DNA of 64,000 nucleotides from Clostridioides difficile CD160 (GTDB lineage: Bacteria; Bacillota; Clostridia; Peptostreptococcales; Peptostreptococcaceae): NCBI RefSeq assembly GCF_000449425.2, contig NZ_AVHW01000022.1, forward strand, positions 1 through 64,000, given 5' to 3'. Made by a program: the position numbers and the translations under genes. The first letter of the stretch is position 1. Every line of letters begins with the position of its first letter. This document shows, one piece after another, positions 36,044-44,359 of the stretch. The notes under the pieces were generated by a model. That model had not been told where the DNA came from. It made no database searches and saw only the letters and a list, made by a program, of their open reading frames with translations.

Positions 36044-36142
36044 AAAAAAGATAAAGTAATCTAATTTAATTAATAATTAAGCGATAATTTATAATATAAA
36101 ATTCCGTGTAGATAAGTAGATAATAAGAAAGGAAAATAAAAT

Positions 36143-36730
36143 ATGGATGATAAAAAACTACAACAAAGATATAGAAACAAGGTTGCTAATGCACAAGGTC
36201 AACACTTTGAAAATTACATAAATTCAGCTTGTATAATTTATAGAAACGATAATAGAGCTGAAATAGATAAGACACCAGAACCATTTAGAGTATTAAGCAA
36301 AGATAAAACAGGGAAATTCACAGGTAGATTTATAGCTAATGCACAGCCAGATTTTAAAGGTGCTTTAAAGACTGGTATGTGTATATGCTTTGAAGCTAAA
36401 TACACGCTTAAAGATAATATAAAAAGAAGTGTTTTAACTAATACACAGTTAGAAACATTAGACAGATATTACCACATGGGAGCGATAACAGGGGTTTGTA
36501 TAGGTATACAAGATAGATTTTACTTTATACCTTTTCTTGTATGGAAAAATATGAAAAATTGTTTTGGTAGACAATATGTAAAACAAGAGGATATAAAAAG
36601 ATTTGAAATAGAATTTTTCAATGGAGCTGTATTGTTTTTAGATTATGTAAGCAAAGACAAAAAAATATTAGATGAAAATTATAATCTATTAAAAAAGGAC
36701 TTTGAAGATGATACAAAAGTCGATATTTAA
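36143..36730 (+). CDS. recU: RecU-like Holliday junction resolvase
   Basis: A 195-residue resolvase of the RecU family, which cuts four-way junctions. Visible signs are the N-terminal GQHFENYINSAC helix, the active-site pattern QPDFKGAL with CFEAKYT (Asp, Glu-x-Lys), and the conserved TNTQLETLDRYYHMGAITG. Length fits RecU. It lies in the replication module between rep and parAB. Confidence 0.85.
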   Translation: MDDKKLQQRYRNKVANAQGQHFENYINSACIIYRNDNRAEIDKTPEPFRVLSKDKTGKFTGRFIANAQPDFKGALKTGMCICFEAKYTLKDNIKRSVLTNTQLETLDRYYHMGAITGVCIGIQDRFYFIPFLVWKNMKNCFGRQYVKQEDIKRFEIEFFNGAVLFLDYVSKDKKILDENYNLLKKDFEDDTKVDI

Positions 36731-36747
36731 AAAAGTGAGGGGATAAA

Positions 36748-37317
36748 ATGTTTTTAAATTTATGTACTAGAAAAGAATTTGAAAAAGAAATAAAAAAATA
36801 TGAACAAGAAATAAAAAGAATGAAATGGAAAATAATAGCTAGAGAAAATAGAATAAAAAATTTAAATGATGAGTTAAATGCTGTAAAAACAAAAGATGAA
36901 GAATTTATTGAAACTATAAAAGAATTACAAGATAAAAATAATGAAATGTTCAATAGTCATATGAGAAAAGAAAAAATAATTTCAAACTTAGAAAATAAAA
37001 ATGCTGCACTACATACAGAAAAAATGTTTTTAAAAATTAGATATGAAAATGACCAAAATATAAAAAAAGGGATGGAAGCTGGAGCTGGAATTTTAAGAAA
37101 AGAAATAGAAAGATTAAAAGAAGAAAATGAGATTTTGAAAAAAACAATAGAAACTTTTAACAATAAAGCCAAAGAAATAGAATTAAAATTTAAAAAGATG
37201 CTAAATAGTAAAATAACTAGACTTGAAGCTATAAAAGCAAGAACGAAGAGGTTTAGAATAAAGAAAAAAATAGAAAAAATTATTGAGGAACTAGAATTAA
37301 AAAGTTTCTTAGAATAA
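36748..37317 (+). CDS. coiled-coil early phage protein
   Basis: A 189-residue protein made almost wholly of charged heptad repeats rich in Lys, Glu and Asn. No catalytic motif is visible. It may be a structural or scaffolding partner of the replication or partition proteins, but only its location suggests this. Confidence 0.65.
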   Translation: MFLNLCTRKEFEKEIKKYEQEIKRMKWKIIARENRIKNLNDELNAVKTKDEEFIETIKELQDKNNEMFNSHMRKEKIISNLENKNAALHTEKMFLKIRYENDQNIKKGMEAGAGILRKEIERLKEENEILKKTIETFNNKAKEIELKFKKMLNSKITRLEAIKARTKRFRIKKKIEKIIEELELKSFLE

Positions 37318-37333
37318 AAAAAGGTTGATTATT

Positions 37334-37510
37334 ATGTTATTAGCTAATAAAGATAAAATAATACAGCTTGCAAGTAAAATAGTAGAACTATACAATGTTG
37401 AAGATTTAGAAGCAACAATAAAAGCTATACAGTACTTAGAAAAGTTGGAAGTAAATGGAGTTATACAAGAAGAAGAATATAACAAGCTTCTAAAATTGAT
37501 TGAAAAATAA
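37334..37510 (+). CDS. small early phage protein
   Basis: A 58-residue all-helical protein (LASKIVELYNVEDLEATIKA) starting at ATG 37334, eight bases after AAAGGTTG. No family recognised. Confidence 0.6.
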   Translation: MLLANKDKIIQLASKIVELYNVEDLEATIKAIQYLEKLEVNGVIQEEEYNKLLKLIEK

Positions 37511-37529
37511 TATAAGGAGCTGAAAGTCT

Positions 37530-37958
37530 ATGGAAAAGAAAGTAATAAATTATTTTGTAGATTGTATAAAGAAAAATAAAACTAGGATATTGATAGAAAA
37601 AGATAATAAGTACTATATATCAGATGGTGCATGTGTTTTTATAGTAGATAAAAATGAAATGGTATTAAATCCCAAGTTATTTGAAACTAACAGTAAGAAG
37701 TCTCAGATAATAATGGATAACATAAAAAAAGATAGCTATAGAGAATTGTTATTAAAATATTATATACCAATAAGAGAGCTTGTTTATCATAAATATATAT
37801 GTGAAGATTTTGCAATTTACCTTGATGAAAACTATATAAAACTTTTTGGAAAATTTGATAAGGTAGAAGGAATAGACAATAACTCTCTTGTTCGCATATC
37901 TATAAAGGGGCATATAATAGGCTACTTATTACCAGTAAGGACAACAGAAAATTTTTAG
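37530..37958 (+). CDS. early phage protein of unknown function
   Basis: A 142-residue mixed alpha/beta protein with AAGGAG before the ATG. No metal site, membrane helix or known motif is seen. It lies immediately upstream of parA. Confidence 0.62.
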   Translation: MEKKVINYFVDCIKKNKTRILIEKDNKYYISDGACVFIVDKNEMVLNPKLFETNSKKSQIIMDNIKKDSYRELLLKYYIPIRELVYHKYICEDFAIYLDENYIKLFGKFDKVEGIDNNSLVRISIKGHIIGYLLPVRTTENF

Positions 37959-37988
37959 TACTAAAAATAAAAGAAAGAAGGTAAAGTT

Positions 37989-38741
37989 ATGAAAATCATA
38001 TCTATTTTAAGTTTTAAAGGTGGCACAGGTAAAACAATAACAAGTGCAAATATGGCAGATATTTTATCTGTAGTACATAAGAAAAAAGTGTTGTTAATTG
38101 ATGCAGATAAACAAGGTAATTTATCACAATACTTCTCAAAATTTGAGGAAAAAGGAAAAGGTACAGCAGAAATGTTGCTTGAAGATAATGCAAACATACA
38201 TGAATACATATGTAAGACTAAAAATAAAAATATAGATATTATAACTAGTAATATGTATTTATATCAAGCTGATAGAATGTTATTCGATAGTGAAAAAGAT
38301 AAATTTAGTATATTAAAGAGATTGCTAGAAAAGGTTAAAAATGAATATGACTTTTGCATAATTGACAATGCACCAAGCACAGACATAATAACAATTAATT
38401 CTTTGGTTGCATCTGATGAAGTAATGATAACTGTAAGAGCAGACAATTTTTCTTTTAAGGCAATAAAAGAATTATTAGAACAAATAGAAAATGCTAAACA
38501 TATAAATGAAAAATTAAAATTTAAAGGGTGTATAGTAACTCATTATCAAAACAATGCTGTAAATAACCAGTTCATGAATTTACTAAAAGGAATATGTAAA
38601 GTATTTGAAGTTGTTATAAGGCTCAATAAAAATATATCTGAAAGTACATTTTATCAAAAAACATTAAGAGAATATAATCCAAGATGTGGTGCGACAATAG
38701 ATTATAAAAAATTAGTAAAAGAGTATTTAAATATAGAATAA
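37989..38741 (+). CDS. parA: ParA-family partition ATPase
   Basis: A 250-residue Walker-type partition ATPase. The deviant Walker A motif FKGGTGKTITSANMADIL spans residues about 9-26, with the signature Lys in KGGTGKT. LLIDADKQGNLSQYF and FCIIDNAPS follow. It lacks an N-terminal helix-turn-helix, the layout of type Ib or chromosomal ParA. Followed by a ParB-like gene, it suggests that the phage genome can be segregated as a plasmid. Confidence 0.92.
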   Translation: MKIISILSFKGGTGKTITSANMADILSVVHKKKVLLIDADKQGNLSQYFSKFEEKGKGTAEMLLEDNANIHEYICKTKNKNIDIITSNMYLYQADRMLFDSEKDKFSILKRLLEKVKNEYDFCIIDNAPSTDIITINSLVASDEVMITVRADNFSFKAIKELLEQIENAKHINEKLKFKGCIVTHYQNNAVNNQFMNLLKGICKVFEVVIRLNKNISESTFYQKTLREYNPRCGATIDYKKLVKEYLNIE

Positions 38742-38763
38742 AAAATGTGTCCAATTTGGACAC
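38738..38763 (-). repeat. copy 1 of a 26-bp inverted element (candidate parS)
   Basis: Read on the minus strand this stretch is identical over 26 bases to 50702-50727. It contains the palindrome GTGTCCAA-T-TTGGACAC, extended here to 21 bp (38745-38765). It sits between parA and parB, where partition sites are often found. Confidence 0.6.
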
Positions 38764-38782
38764 ATAGAAAGGATTGATAAAA

Positions 38783-39847
38783 ATGAGTGATTTCAATATA
38801 TTTGAAGCTTTAGAAAATAAAAAAAGTCAAGAAAAAAATGAAAATGATGAAATTAGTAAAAATGATTTTAAGATAAAGCTTATAAGTATTTATGATTTAG
38901 AATCATCTAGATACAATTTTTATCCAGTCAAAGATAAAAAAACTCAAGAACTTAAAAATTCAGTGGAAATGTTTGGTATAAAACAAAACTTAGTAGTTAA
39001 AAAAGATAAAGATAATAAATATGAAGTTTTAGCAGGACATAGAAGATTATTAGTATCACATCTTTTAGTTGATGAAGGTAAAAAAGAATTTGAGTTAGTA
39101 CCTTGTATAGTAGAAAAAGAAAAATCAGAAATAACTAAAGTAGATAGATTATTAGATAGATTATTGCTAATCACAACAAATTCAACGATAAGAGGGTATT
39201 CAGAATATGCTAAGATGAAAGAATTGGAAGATACAAAAGAAGTGTTAGAAGGATTAAGAGAAGAAGGTTATGGAAAGACTGGCAGAACAAGAGATTTGAT
39301 AGCTGATATGATTAAAATATCATCATCCAAAGTGGCTAGATTAGAAAGTATTTCTAAAAATCTTACTCCAAAATTTAAAGAAGAGTTCAAAGGAAATGAG
39401 ATAAATATATCAACAGCTTATGAATTATCAAGGCTGGAAGAAGCTGAACAACAAAGTTTATTTGAAGAATACAAAGACAAAGGAAGTTTAAGCATTAAGG
39501 ATGTTACAGAAAAAAATAAAGATGAAAAAAGTGAAATAAATGAATCGACAATTTATGAAATTGAAGAGGATGAAAATGAAGTTGAAGAAAATGAAGAAAC
39601 TGAAAATGTAATTAGTTTCCCAAATGTAATAATAGAAGATAAAAAAGAAGAAGGAAAAGTTTTTAAAACAATTTTTGAAATACTAAAGGATATGAAGATT
39701 AGAAAATTCGCAGAGTTTATTTGTTCTCAATGTAATGTAACTGGAACATTTTGTGATTTTGCGATGGAATGTAATGATAAAAACGGAAAAGGGTGTGTTG
39801 GTATATGCATAAAATGGTTAAAGATGGAAGCACAAGAAATGGAGTAG
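38783..39847 (+). CDS. parB: ParB-like DNA-binding protein
   Basis: A 354-residue ParB/Spo0J-family protein. The N-terminal ParB domain includes LAGHRRLLVSHLL, a variant of the usual GERR motif. A helix-turn-helix region (SSSKVARLESISKNL) follows, then an acidic linker. The C-terminus is unusual, with Cys motifs (CSQCNVTGTFCDFAMEC) that may bind metal. The ATG at 38783 follows AAAGGA. It should act with the ParA encoded just upstream. Confidence 0.85.
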   Translation: MSDFNIFEALENKKSQEKNENDEISKNDFKIKLISIYDLESSRYNFYPVKDKKTQELKNSVEMFGIKQNLVVKKDKDNKYEVLAGHRRLLVSHLLVDEGKKEFELVPCIVEKEKSEITKVDRLLDRLLLITTNSTIRGYSEYAKMKELEDTKEVLEGLREEGYGKTGRTRDLIADMIKISSSKVARLESISKNLTPKFKEEFKGNEINISTAYELSRLEEAEQQSLFEEYKDKGSLSIKDVTEKNKDEKSEINESTIYEIEEDENEVEENEETENVISFPNVIIEDKKEEGKVFKTIFEILKDMKIRKFAEFICSQCNVTGTFCDFAMECNDKNGKGCVGICIKWLKMEAQEME

Positions 39848-40035
39848 ATATAAGACATAATAAAAGTGGATACTTGGATAGCACAGCATATGAAGCTATA
39901 AAAAAAATTGACAAAGAGAAACAAGAAGTGAATGTGTTGATTGAATTAATTAAAAAAATGGCTAAGGTAGCAGGTTTTGAGATAGTAGGAAGAATAGAAC
40001 TTAGAAATAAAAAAACAGGCGTTCTATATAAATAA
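39805..40035 (+). CDS. small phage protein of unknown function
   Basis: A 76-residue protein overlapping the 3' end of parB by 43 bases in another frame. It begins MHKMVKDGSTRNGVDIRHNK, a pattern I associate with small proteins of clostridial phages. AAAAGGG precedes the ATG at some distance. The role is unknown. Confidence 0.68.
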   Translation: MHKMVKDGSTRNGVDIRHNKSGYLDSTAYEAIKKIDKEKQEVNVLIELIKKMAKVAGFEIVGRIELRNKKTGVLYK

Positions 40036-40059
40036 AATATTCGTTGATGGGGGATAAAA

Positions 40060-40425
40060 ATGGATATATGCCAGAAATGTTTTCATTTTAAACATTATAG
40101 AGGTATGGAAATTGGAAGATGCAATAAAAAAGAAAGAGTAGTCTATGATAGAGTCAAAAAATGCAAATTTTATAAAAATAGAAATCAAAATATGAGTATA
40201 GAGGAGTTATTAAGTGAAATAGAAAGATGGTCAATTAAAAAAATAAATAGTTATGTAATATGCTTTGATGAACATGACAGTATACAGCTTGATATAGTTC
40301 AAGATATTAATAGACCTAATAACCCAGAAGATGATACACTTCTCGAACGATATATTGAAGATAACTATGGTTATGTAAAATATGAAGTTATTGATTTAGA
40401 TACGATAGAAAAAGTTGAATTATAA
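40060..40425 (+). CDS. early phage protein with N-terminal Cys/His cluster
   Basis: A 121-residue protein. The first 40 residues carry CQKCFHFKHY, RCNKKE and KKCKFYK, a likely small zinc-binding module. An acidic C-terminal domain follows. GGGGGAT precedes the ATG. No activity can be inferred. Confidence 0.68.
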   Translation: MDICQKCFHFKHYRGMEIGRCNKKERVVYDRVKKCKFYKNRNQNMSIEELLSEIERWSIKKINSYVICFDEHDSIQLDIVQDINRPNNPEDDTLLERYIEDNYGYVKYEVIDLDTIEKVEL

Positions 40426-40444
40426 AAACAGGAGGAGTAATAAA

Positions 40445-40873
40445 ATGGATAAAGATGTTTGGCTATATGGCTGGGATATTGAATGTTTTAAAAATGATGG
40501 ATATAAAATCAAAGAGGAAGCTATCGAAGCAGCTAAGGAAGAACTTAGAACGTTTGGAGAATTTAAGCGATGGGTTTATGTTGGTAGAAGAAAGGATGTT
40601 GTTGTACCTAACATAAATGCAGAAGAAGCATTAGAGCGTGTTCAAGAAAGAATCGACGATGAAATTGGAGAGTGTGGAGAAGATTGGTTTAGAGGTATAT
40701 GTGTTGAAGATATAATGATACTAGGTGATAGAATAAGTGAAGTATTTAAAAAATGGATAGAAGAGTTTGGATACAATCCAAAGTGGTTTACGGTTGTAGA
40801 TGTGGAAAAAATAGAATTAAGTGAGGTTATTAATGAAGGTGATAGAAGAAGTAGTGGTGTTGATAATAATTAG
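40445..40873 (+). CDS. early phage protein of unknown function
   Basis: A 142-residue acidic protein with several Trp residues (WLYGWDIEC, DWFRGICVED, KWFTVVDVEK). GGAGGAG sits 8 bases before the ATG at 40445. No domain recognised. Confidence 0.68.
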   Translation: MDKDVWLYGWDIECFKNDGYKIKEEAIEAAKEELRTFGEFKRWVYVGRRKDVVVPNINAEEALERVQERIDDEIGECGEDWFRGICVEDIMILGDRISEVFKKWIEEFGYNPKWFTVVDVEKIELSEVINEGDRRSSGVDNN

Positions 40874-40889
40874 AAAGGGATAAAATTAT

Positions 40890-41477
40890 ATGGAAACAAA
40901 TACTATAGAAGATAATGAAAAAAATAATATAAATTTAATAATTGAAAGAGCAGCAAAGTTAGCAGCAGAAAAAGCTATACAAATATACAAAGTAAAATCA
41001 AATGAAGAAGCTACGGAGCTATACAATAGAAAAATAAGAAATACTAAATTATTGTTAAAACATTATAGAGAGTTTAAAAAACATATTGATAATTCTGTTT
41101 TTAAAGTTTCATGTAAAAGTGGAAATGCTATTGAGGTATTGACTACACTTGCAGATAGATATGTAAGTGAAGATTTATTTGTAGAAAGCATTAGCAAAAG
41201 TGTATCTAGGACTAATGTTATAATTGCACATATAGATATAATGTTGAAGATATATAAAGAGTATTGTAATAACTCTAATGATATAGAACAAAGACGATAT
41301 AGAATAATAGAAGAAAGATTCATAAAAGAAGTAAAACATAAGAAAGATAGATGTAGTATAAACAAGATAGCTAAAAGAGAAAACATAGATACTAGGACTG
41401 TATATAAAGATATAGACCAAGCATGTGAAAGACTAGCAGCTCTAATCTTTGGTGTAGATGGAATAAAGAAGTATTGA
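40890..41477 (+). CDS. ArpU-like late transcription regulator
   Basis: A 195-residue protein whose C-terminus (SINKIAKRENIDTRTVYKDI) is a sigma-like helix-turn-helix, resembling the ArpU/RinA group that activates late phage genes. It is the last gene of the early operon, and a gene-free leader before the late operon follows. Sequence similarity is weak by eye, so the position counts heavily. Confidence 0.65.
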   Translation: METNTIEDNEKNNINLIIERAAKLAAEKAIQIYKVKSNEEATELYNRKIRNTKLLLKHYREFKKHIDNSVFKVSCKSGNAIEVLTTLADRYVSEDLFVESISKSVSRTNVIIAHIDIMLKIYKEYCNNSNDIEQRRYRIIEERFIKEVKHKKDRCSINKIAKRENIDTRTVYKDIDQACERLAALIFGVDGIKKY

Positions 41478-41721
41478 AAAAGTATATGTGAATGGGCATG
41501 TTTTTATATATAGATAGGTTTAAATAAGATACATATTGATATACTATAATATCAGCAATAGCAAGTGGTTAAGCATATAATAATGGAAGTATTAATTCAC
41601 AAAGATATAAAGAATAAAAGGGCAATAAGTGTTCATATACAAAACAATTACAAAATGATAATATATAAAGTGTAGAATTGTCCTTCTGATATATAAAAGG
41701 AAAATCAGAGGGAAAAGAAAA

Positions 41722-41730
41722 TGTTATAAT
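41722..41730 (+). promoter_or_regulatory. candidate late promoter (extended -10)
   Basis: TGTTATAAT matches the TGnTATAAT extended -10 element in the 470-base gap 41478-41947. No good -35 box is visible, as expected if a phage activator such as the ArpU-like protein is needed. The rest of the gap holds no gene that I can support. Confidence 0.5.
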
Positions 41731-41780
41731 GATAATATGGAAAAACTATATATAACAACTAAATAAAAATATTTGTATTT

Positions 41781-41820
41781 AAAAGAACCTAGCGAATAGA
41801 CTTGGTTCTTTTAATTTTAT
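41781..41820 (+). terminator. terminator in the late leader
   Basis: AAAAGAACC (41781-41789) pairs with GGTTCTTTT (41804-41812), followed by AATTTTAT. Only about 45 bases separate it from the expected start of the candidate promoter, so it may end a short RNA of about 80 bases or act as an attenuator. Confidence 0.65.
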
Positions 41821-41824
41821 ATAG

Positions 41825-41856
41825 AAGGCTTAGATTAATTTCTGAGTCTTTTTTAA
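41825..41856 (+). terminator. second hairpin with T-tract in the late leader
   Basis: AAGGCTTA (41825-41832) can pair, with G-U pairs, to TGAGTCTT (41843-41850), followed by TTTT. It is weaker than the preceding hairpin and only 12 bases after it. Tandem terminators are common where a phage activator or antiterminator acts. Confidence 0.45.
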
Positions 41857-41947
41857 TACAAACATTTAATATCCACCATGTTGAGGGGGCGAAAATAAAG
41901 GTGTTTAAGTACATCATTTATTAATAAATAATTTAGGAGGTAGTAGT

Positions 41948-42625
41948 ATGTTAAAGGTAATGTACCAGAAAAATGTAAGAATGATATGGTCTAAAGATGG
42001 TAATGAAGTCTGGTTTCATGCTGGGGATGTAGGAGAGGAATTAGGAGTAATTCAAATTAACTCTACATTAAGAAATATTGATAAAGAATATAAGAAGAAG
42101 TTTAAGAACTCAGACATGCATGAAATGCACATCCGAAATTTTGATAAAGCTTTAAATAATAAAGGGGAAATTTTTATTACAGAGGAAGCAGTATATAATA
42201 TTTCTTTTAGAAGTAATAAACCAGAAGCAAAATTATTTACAAAGTGGGTTTCTAAAACACTTAAACAAATTAGAATACATGGTTACTATATTGCTACAGA
42301 AAAAGACCAAGAGTGGCTGGATATAAGAACAGAATGTAAAAAAGTTAGAAAAGATTTTACAGATGAAATACAAGAGTTTGTATATTATGCAATGCAAAGG
42401 GGCAGTAAGAAACCAGAAATGTATTACAAACATTTCACAGAATTAGTTAGAAAGAAATTAAGTATACCAAAAGGTATTAAGAGAGATGAATTGAATCAAG
42501 GGGAACTGTTCGACATACAAGCACTAGAAAGAGTTATAACAATGAAGCTGGATAAATTAATAAATGAAGATATGGACTATAAGGATGTATATAAAAAGAT
42601 AAAAGAATTAATTGATTTAATATAA
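41948..42625 (+). CDS. Bro-N domain phage antirepressor
   Basis: A 225-residue protein with an N-terminal Bro-N domain: VWFHAGDVGEELGVIQINST, the ITEEAVYNISFRSNKPEA segment and FTKWVSKTLKQIRIHGYYI. The C-terminal domain (residues about 118-225) is helical and may set target specificity. Such proteins often inactivate phage repressors. It follows the leader hairpins, with TAGGAGG upstream. Confidence 0.87.
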   Translation: MLKVMYQKNVRMIWSKDGNEVWFHAGDVGEELGVIQINSTLRNIDKEYKKKFKNSDMHEMHIRNFDKALNNKGEIFITEEAVYNISFRSNKPEAKLFTKWVSKTLKQIRIHGYYIATEKDQEWLDIRTECKKVRKDFTDEIQEFVYYAMQRGSKKPEMYYKHFTELVRKKLSIPKGIKRDELNQGELFDIQALERVITMKLDKLINEDMDYKDVYKKIKELIDLI

Positions 42626-42642
42626 ATAAGAGGTGAAAGTAT

Positions 42643-42855
42643 ATGGATGATAATAGAGAAGAAAAGATTAAAATGAGAGATACATTTAGAGACTTAGCAA
42701 AATTATTTGATAAAAACATGAAGCTAGAAGATGAAATAAAAAGTTTGACAGAAGAAGAAGCTAAGAAACAAGAAAGGTTAGTAAAAAGATATGAAAAAGT
42801 AGTTGAAACTATTTGTGAGAAGCTGGACTATCTAGTAGCACTAGAAGAGGAGTAA
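42643..42855 (+). CDS. small coiled-coil phage protein
   Basis: A 70-residue highly charged helical protein with heptads across KNMKLEDEIKSLTEEEAKKQ. AGAGGTGA precedes the ATG. Function unknown; co-transcribed with the antirepressor and packaging genes. Confidence 0.65.
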   Translation: MDDNREEKIKMRDTFRDLAKLFDKNMKLEDEIKSLTEEEAKKQERLVKRYEKVVETICEKLDYLVALEEE

Positions 42856-42859
42856 ACAA

Positions 42860-43246
42860 ATGAGAAGAATAGTATGTGATAAATGTAATAATAAATTTAA
42901 AGTAGCTTATAAAGATGTAAGAACAGAAACTATTGGAGATATAGAAATAAAATATTTTATATGTAGAAAGTGTAAAGAAAAGTATATTATATATTATGAA
43001 GATGAAACATTAAAAGGACTGAAAGAATTATATAAGGAACTTATTTATGAAGAACAAAATGGATTTACAGATAGAACAACAAAGTCTGAAAGAGAAAAAG
43101 TTTTTGCTGAAATGATTGCATATGTAAATACATTAAAAGAAGTGTGTAATAAATATCTTAATAAAACAGAACATGAAATGAAAGACATAGAAAAATACAT
43201 GGAAGAATTATTAAGAGAAGAACCAAGTGAAGTATATGAAGCTTAA
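42860..43246 (+). CDS. zinc-ribbon phage protein
   Basis: A 128-residue protein whose N-terminus carries two CxxC pairs (VCDKCNNKF and ICRKCKEKY), forming a likely zinc ribbon, followed by a helical region. It overlaps the HNH gene. It could assist packaging or regulate late genes, but no specific family was recognised. Confidence 0.7.
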   Translation: MRRIVCDKCNNKFKVAYKDVRTETIGDIEIKYFICRKCKEKYIIYYEDETLKGLKELYKELIYEEQNGFTDRTTKSEREKVFAEMIAYVNTLKEVCNKYLNKTEHEMKDIEKYMEELLREEPSEVYEA

Positions 43247-43679
43247 AAAAATATGCAGGTGCGGTAAGACAATAGATTATAGTGAGAAGGCATGTAGTGA
43301 GTGTGCTAAAAAATATATTAAAAGCAGAAAACAGAGCAATAAAGTATATAATTCTAAGAATAGAAATAAAGAAAGAGATAAATTCTATAATGGGAAAGAA
43401 TGGAGAGAAACCAGAGAGTATATATTAGAAAAAAATATATATTTGGATTTGTGGGATTATTATATTAATAAAAAAATAACTACAGCAAATACTGTGCATC
43501 ATATCATTGAGTTGTCAGAAGATGAAGAACTTTCATTAGAAGAAAATAATCTTGTACCATTATCATCTAAAACACATAAAAAAATACATACATTATATGA
43601 GAAAAATGAGATAACAAAGAAAGAAACTCAATCAAAATTAAAAGAGATATTGAGACTTCATAAAATATATAATGAATAA
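43236..43679 (+). CDS. HNH endonuclease
   Basis: A 147-residue protein with an N-terminal zinc-binding CRCGKTIDYSEKACSEC and the HNH core VHHIIELSEDEELSLEENN with LVPLSSKTHKKIH. HNH nucleases beside terminase genes help cut DNA at cos sites in many HK97-like phages. Either GTG 43227 or ATG 43236 could start it; the ATG is chosen, though its ribosome site is weak. Confidence 0.87.
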   Translation: MKLKKICRCGKTIDYSEKACSECAKKYIKSRKQSNKVYNSKNRNKERDKFYNGKEWRETREYILEKNIYLDLWDYYINKKITTANTVHHIIELSEDEELSLEENNLVPLSSKTHKKIHTLYEKNEITKKETQSKLKEILRLHKIYNE

Positions 43680-43879
43680 GGCTATCCCCCCTACCTATGA
43701 AAAAAAGAAAAGGGGATACAGAGAGCGAGCAGGGGTATATATATACGGAGATTTTCCCTTTTTAAGATTTTTTTGTAAAAAAATATGCAAGATGTCTTGC
43801 AAGAAAGTAAACCATTTTTAGAAAATAGCTGATAGCTATTATTTTTTTGCACAAATTTAAAAAGATTGGAGGTGTAAAA
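43680..43879. other. gene-free segment between HNH and terminase; possible cos region
   Basis: This 200-base gap holds C-rich and G-rich patches that stand out in AT-rich DNA, including a 12-bp palindrome GTATATATATAC (43735-43746) and AGAGAGCGAGCAGGGG. It also holds a short AATAGCT/AGCTATT stem with T-tract at 43824-43848, a possible terminator. The position just before small terminase suits cos, but no overhang can be read from sequence alone. Confidence 0.4.
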
Positions 43880-44359
43880 ATGGGAAGAAAAAAACAAATG
43901 ACATCTACAACTAAAAAACATTTAACTAAAAAAGAAAAACAGACTCGGCAAAATGTAGAAAAACAAATAAAACTTGATAGAGATGATTTAGTAACAGTTC
44001 CAGAACATTTAAATAGTGATATCTTAGCATATAAAGAGTTTTCAAGAGTAGTAGAAGAAGCTGGAAAAATTGACTTGTGGGATAACTTAGACCTACCAAT
44101 GGTTTTAATATACAGTGATGCATATAGTAATTATATTAAATTGAAAGAGTATATAGAAAAAACAGGTCATGTTGTTTCTGGAAAAGATACAGAAAAAATA
44201 AGTCCTTACGTAACCGCAAAATTTAAATATGCTGAATTGATATTAAAATGTTCTACTAAATTAGGCTTAGCAACTACAGACAGATTAAAGTTAGTTGTTC
44301 CAGAAAATGAAAAACAAAAAGAAAATAAATTTGCTAAATTCATAAAAGTAGGAACATAA
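43880..44359 (+). CDS. terS: terminase small subunit (P27 family-like)
   Basis: The DNA-recognition subunit of the packaging motor. The 159-residue protein has a basic N-terminus and a helical core (LDLPMVLIYSDAYSNYIKLKEY) like P27-type small terminases. GGAGGTG sits 6 bases before the ATG at 43880. Its stop overlaps the terL ATG. Confidence 0.82.
   Translation: MGRKKQMTSTTKKHLTKKEKQTRQNVEKQIKLDRDDLVTVPEHLNSDILAYKEFSRVVEEAGKIDLWDNLDLPMVLIYSDAYSNYIKLKEYIEKTGHVVSGKDTEKISPYVTAKFKYAELILKCSTKLGLATTDRLKLVVPENEKQKENKFAKFIKVGT

Noticed and set aside
43735-43746. GTATATATATAC palindrome as the cos cleavage site
   Set aside because: Alternating AT palindromes arise easily in this composition, and nothing fixes the cut position.
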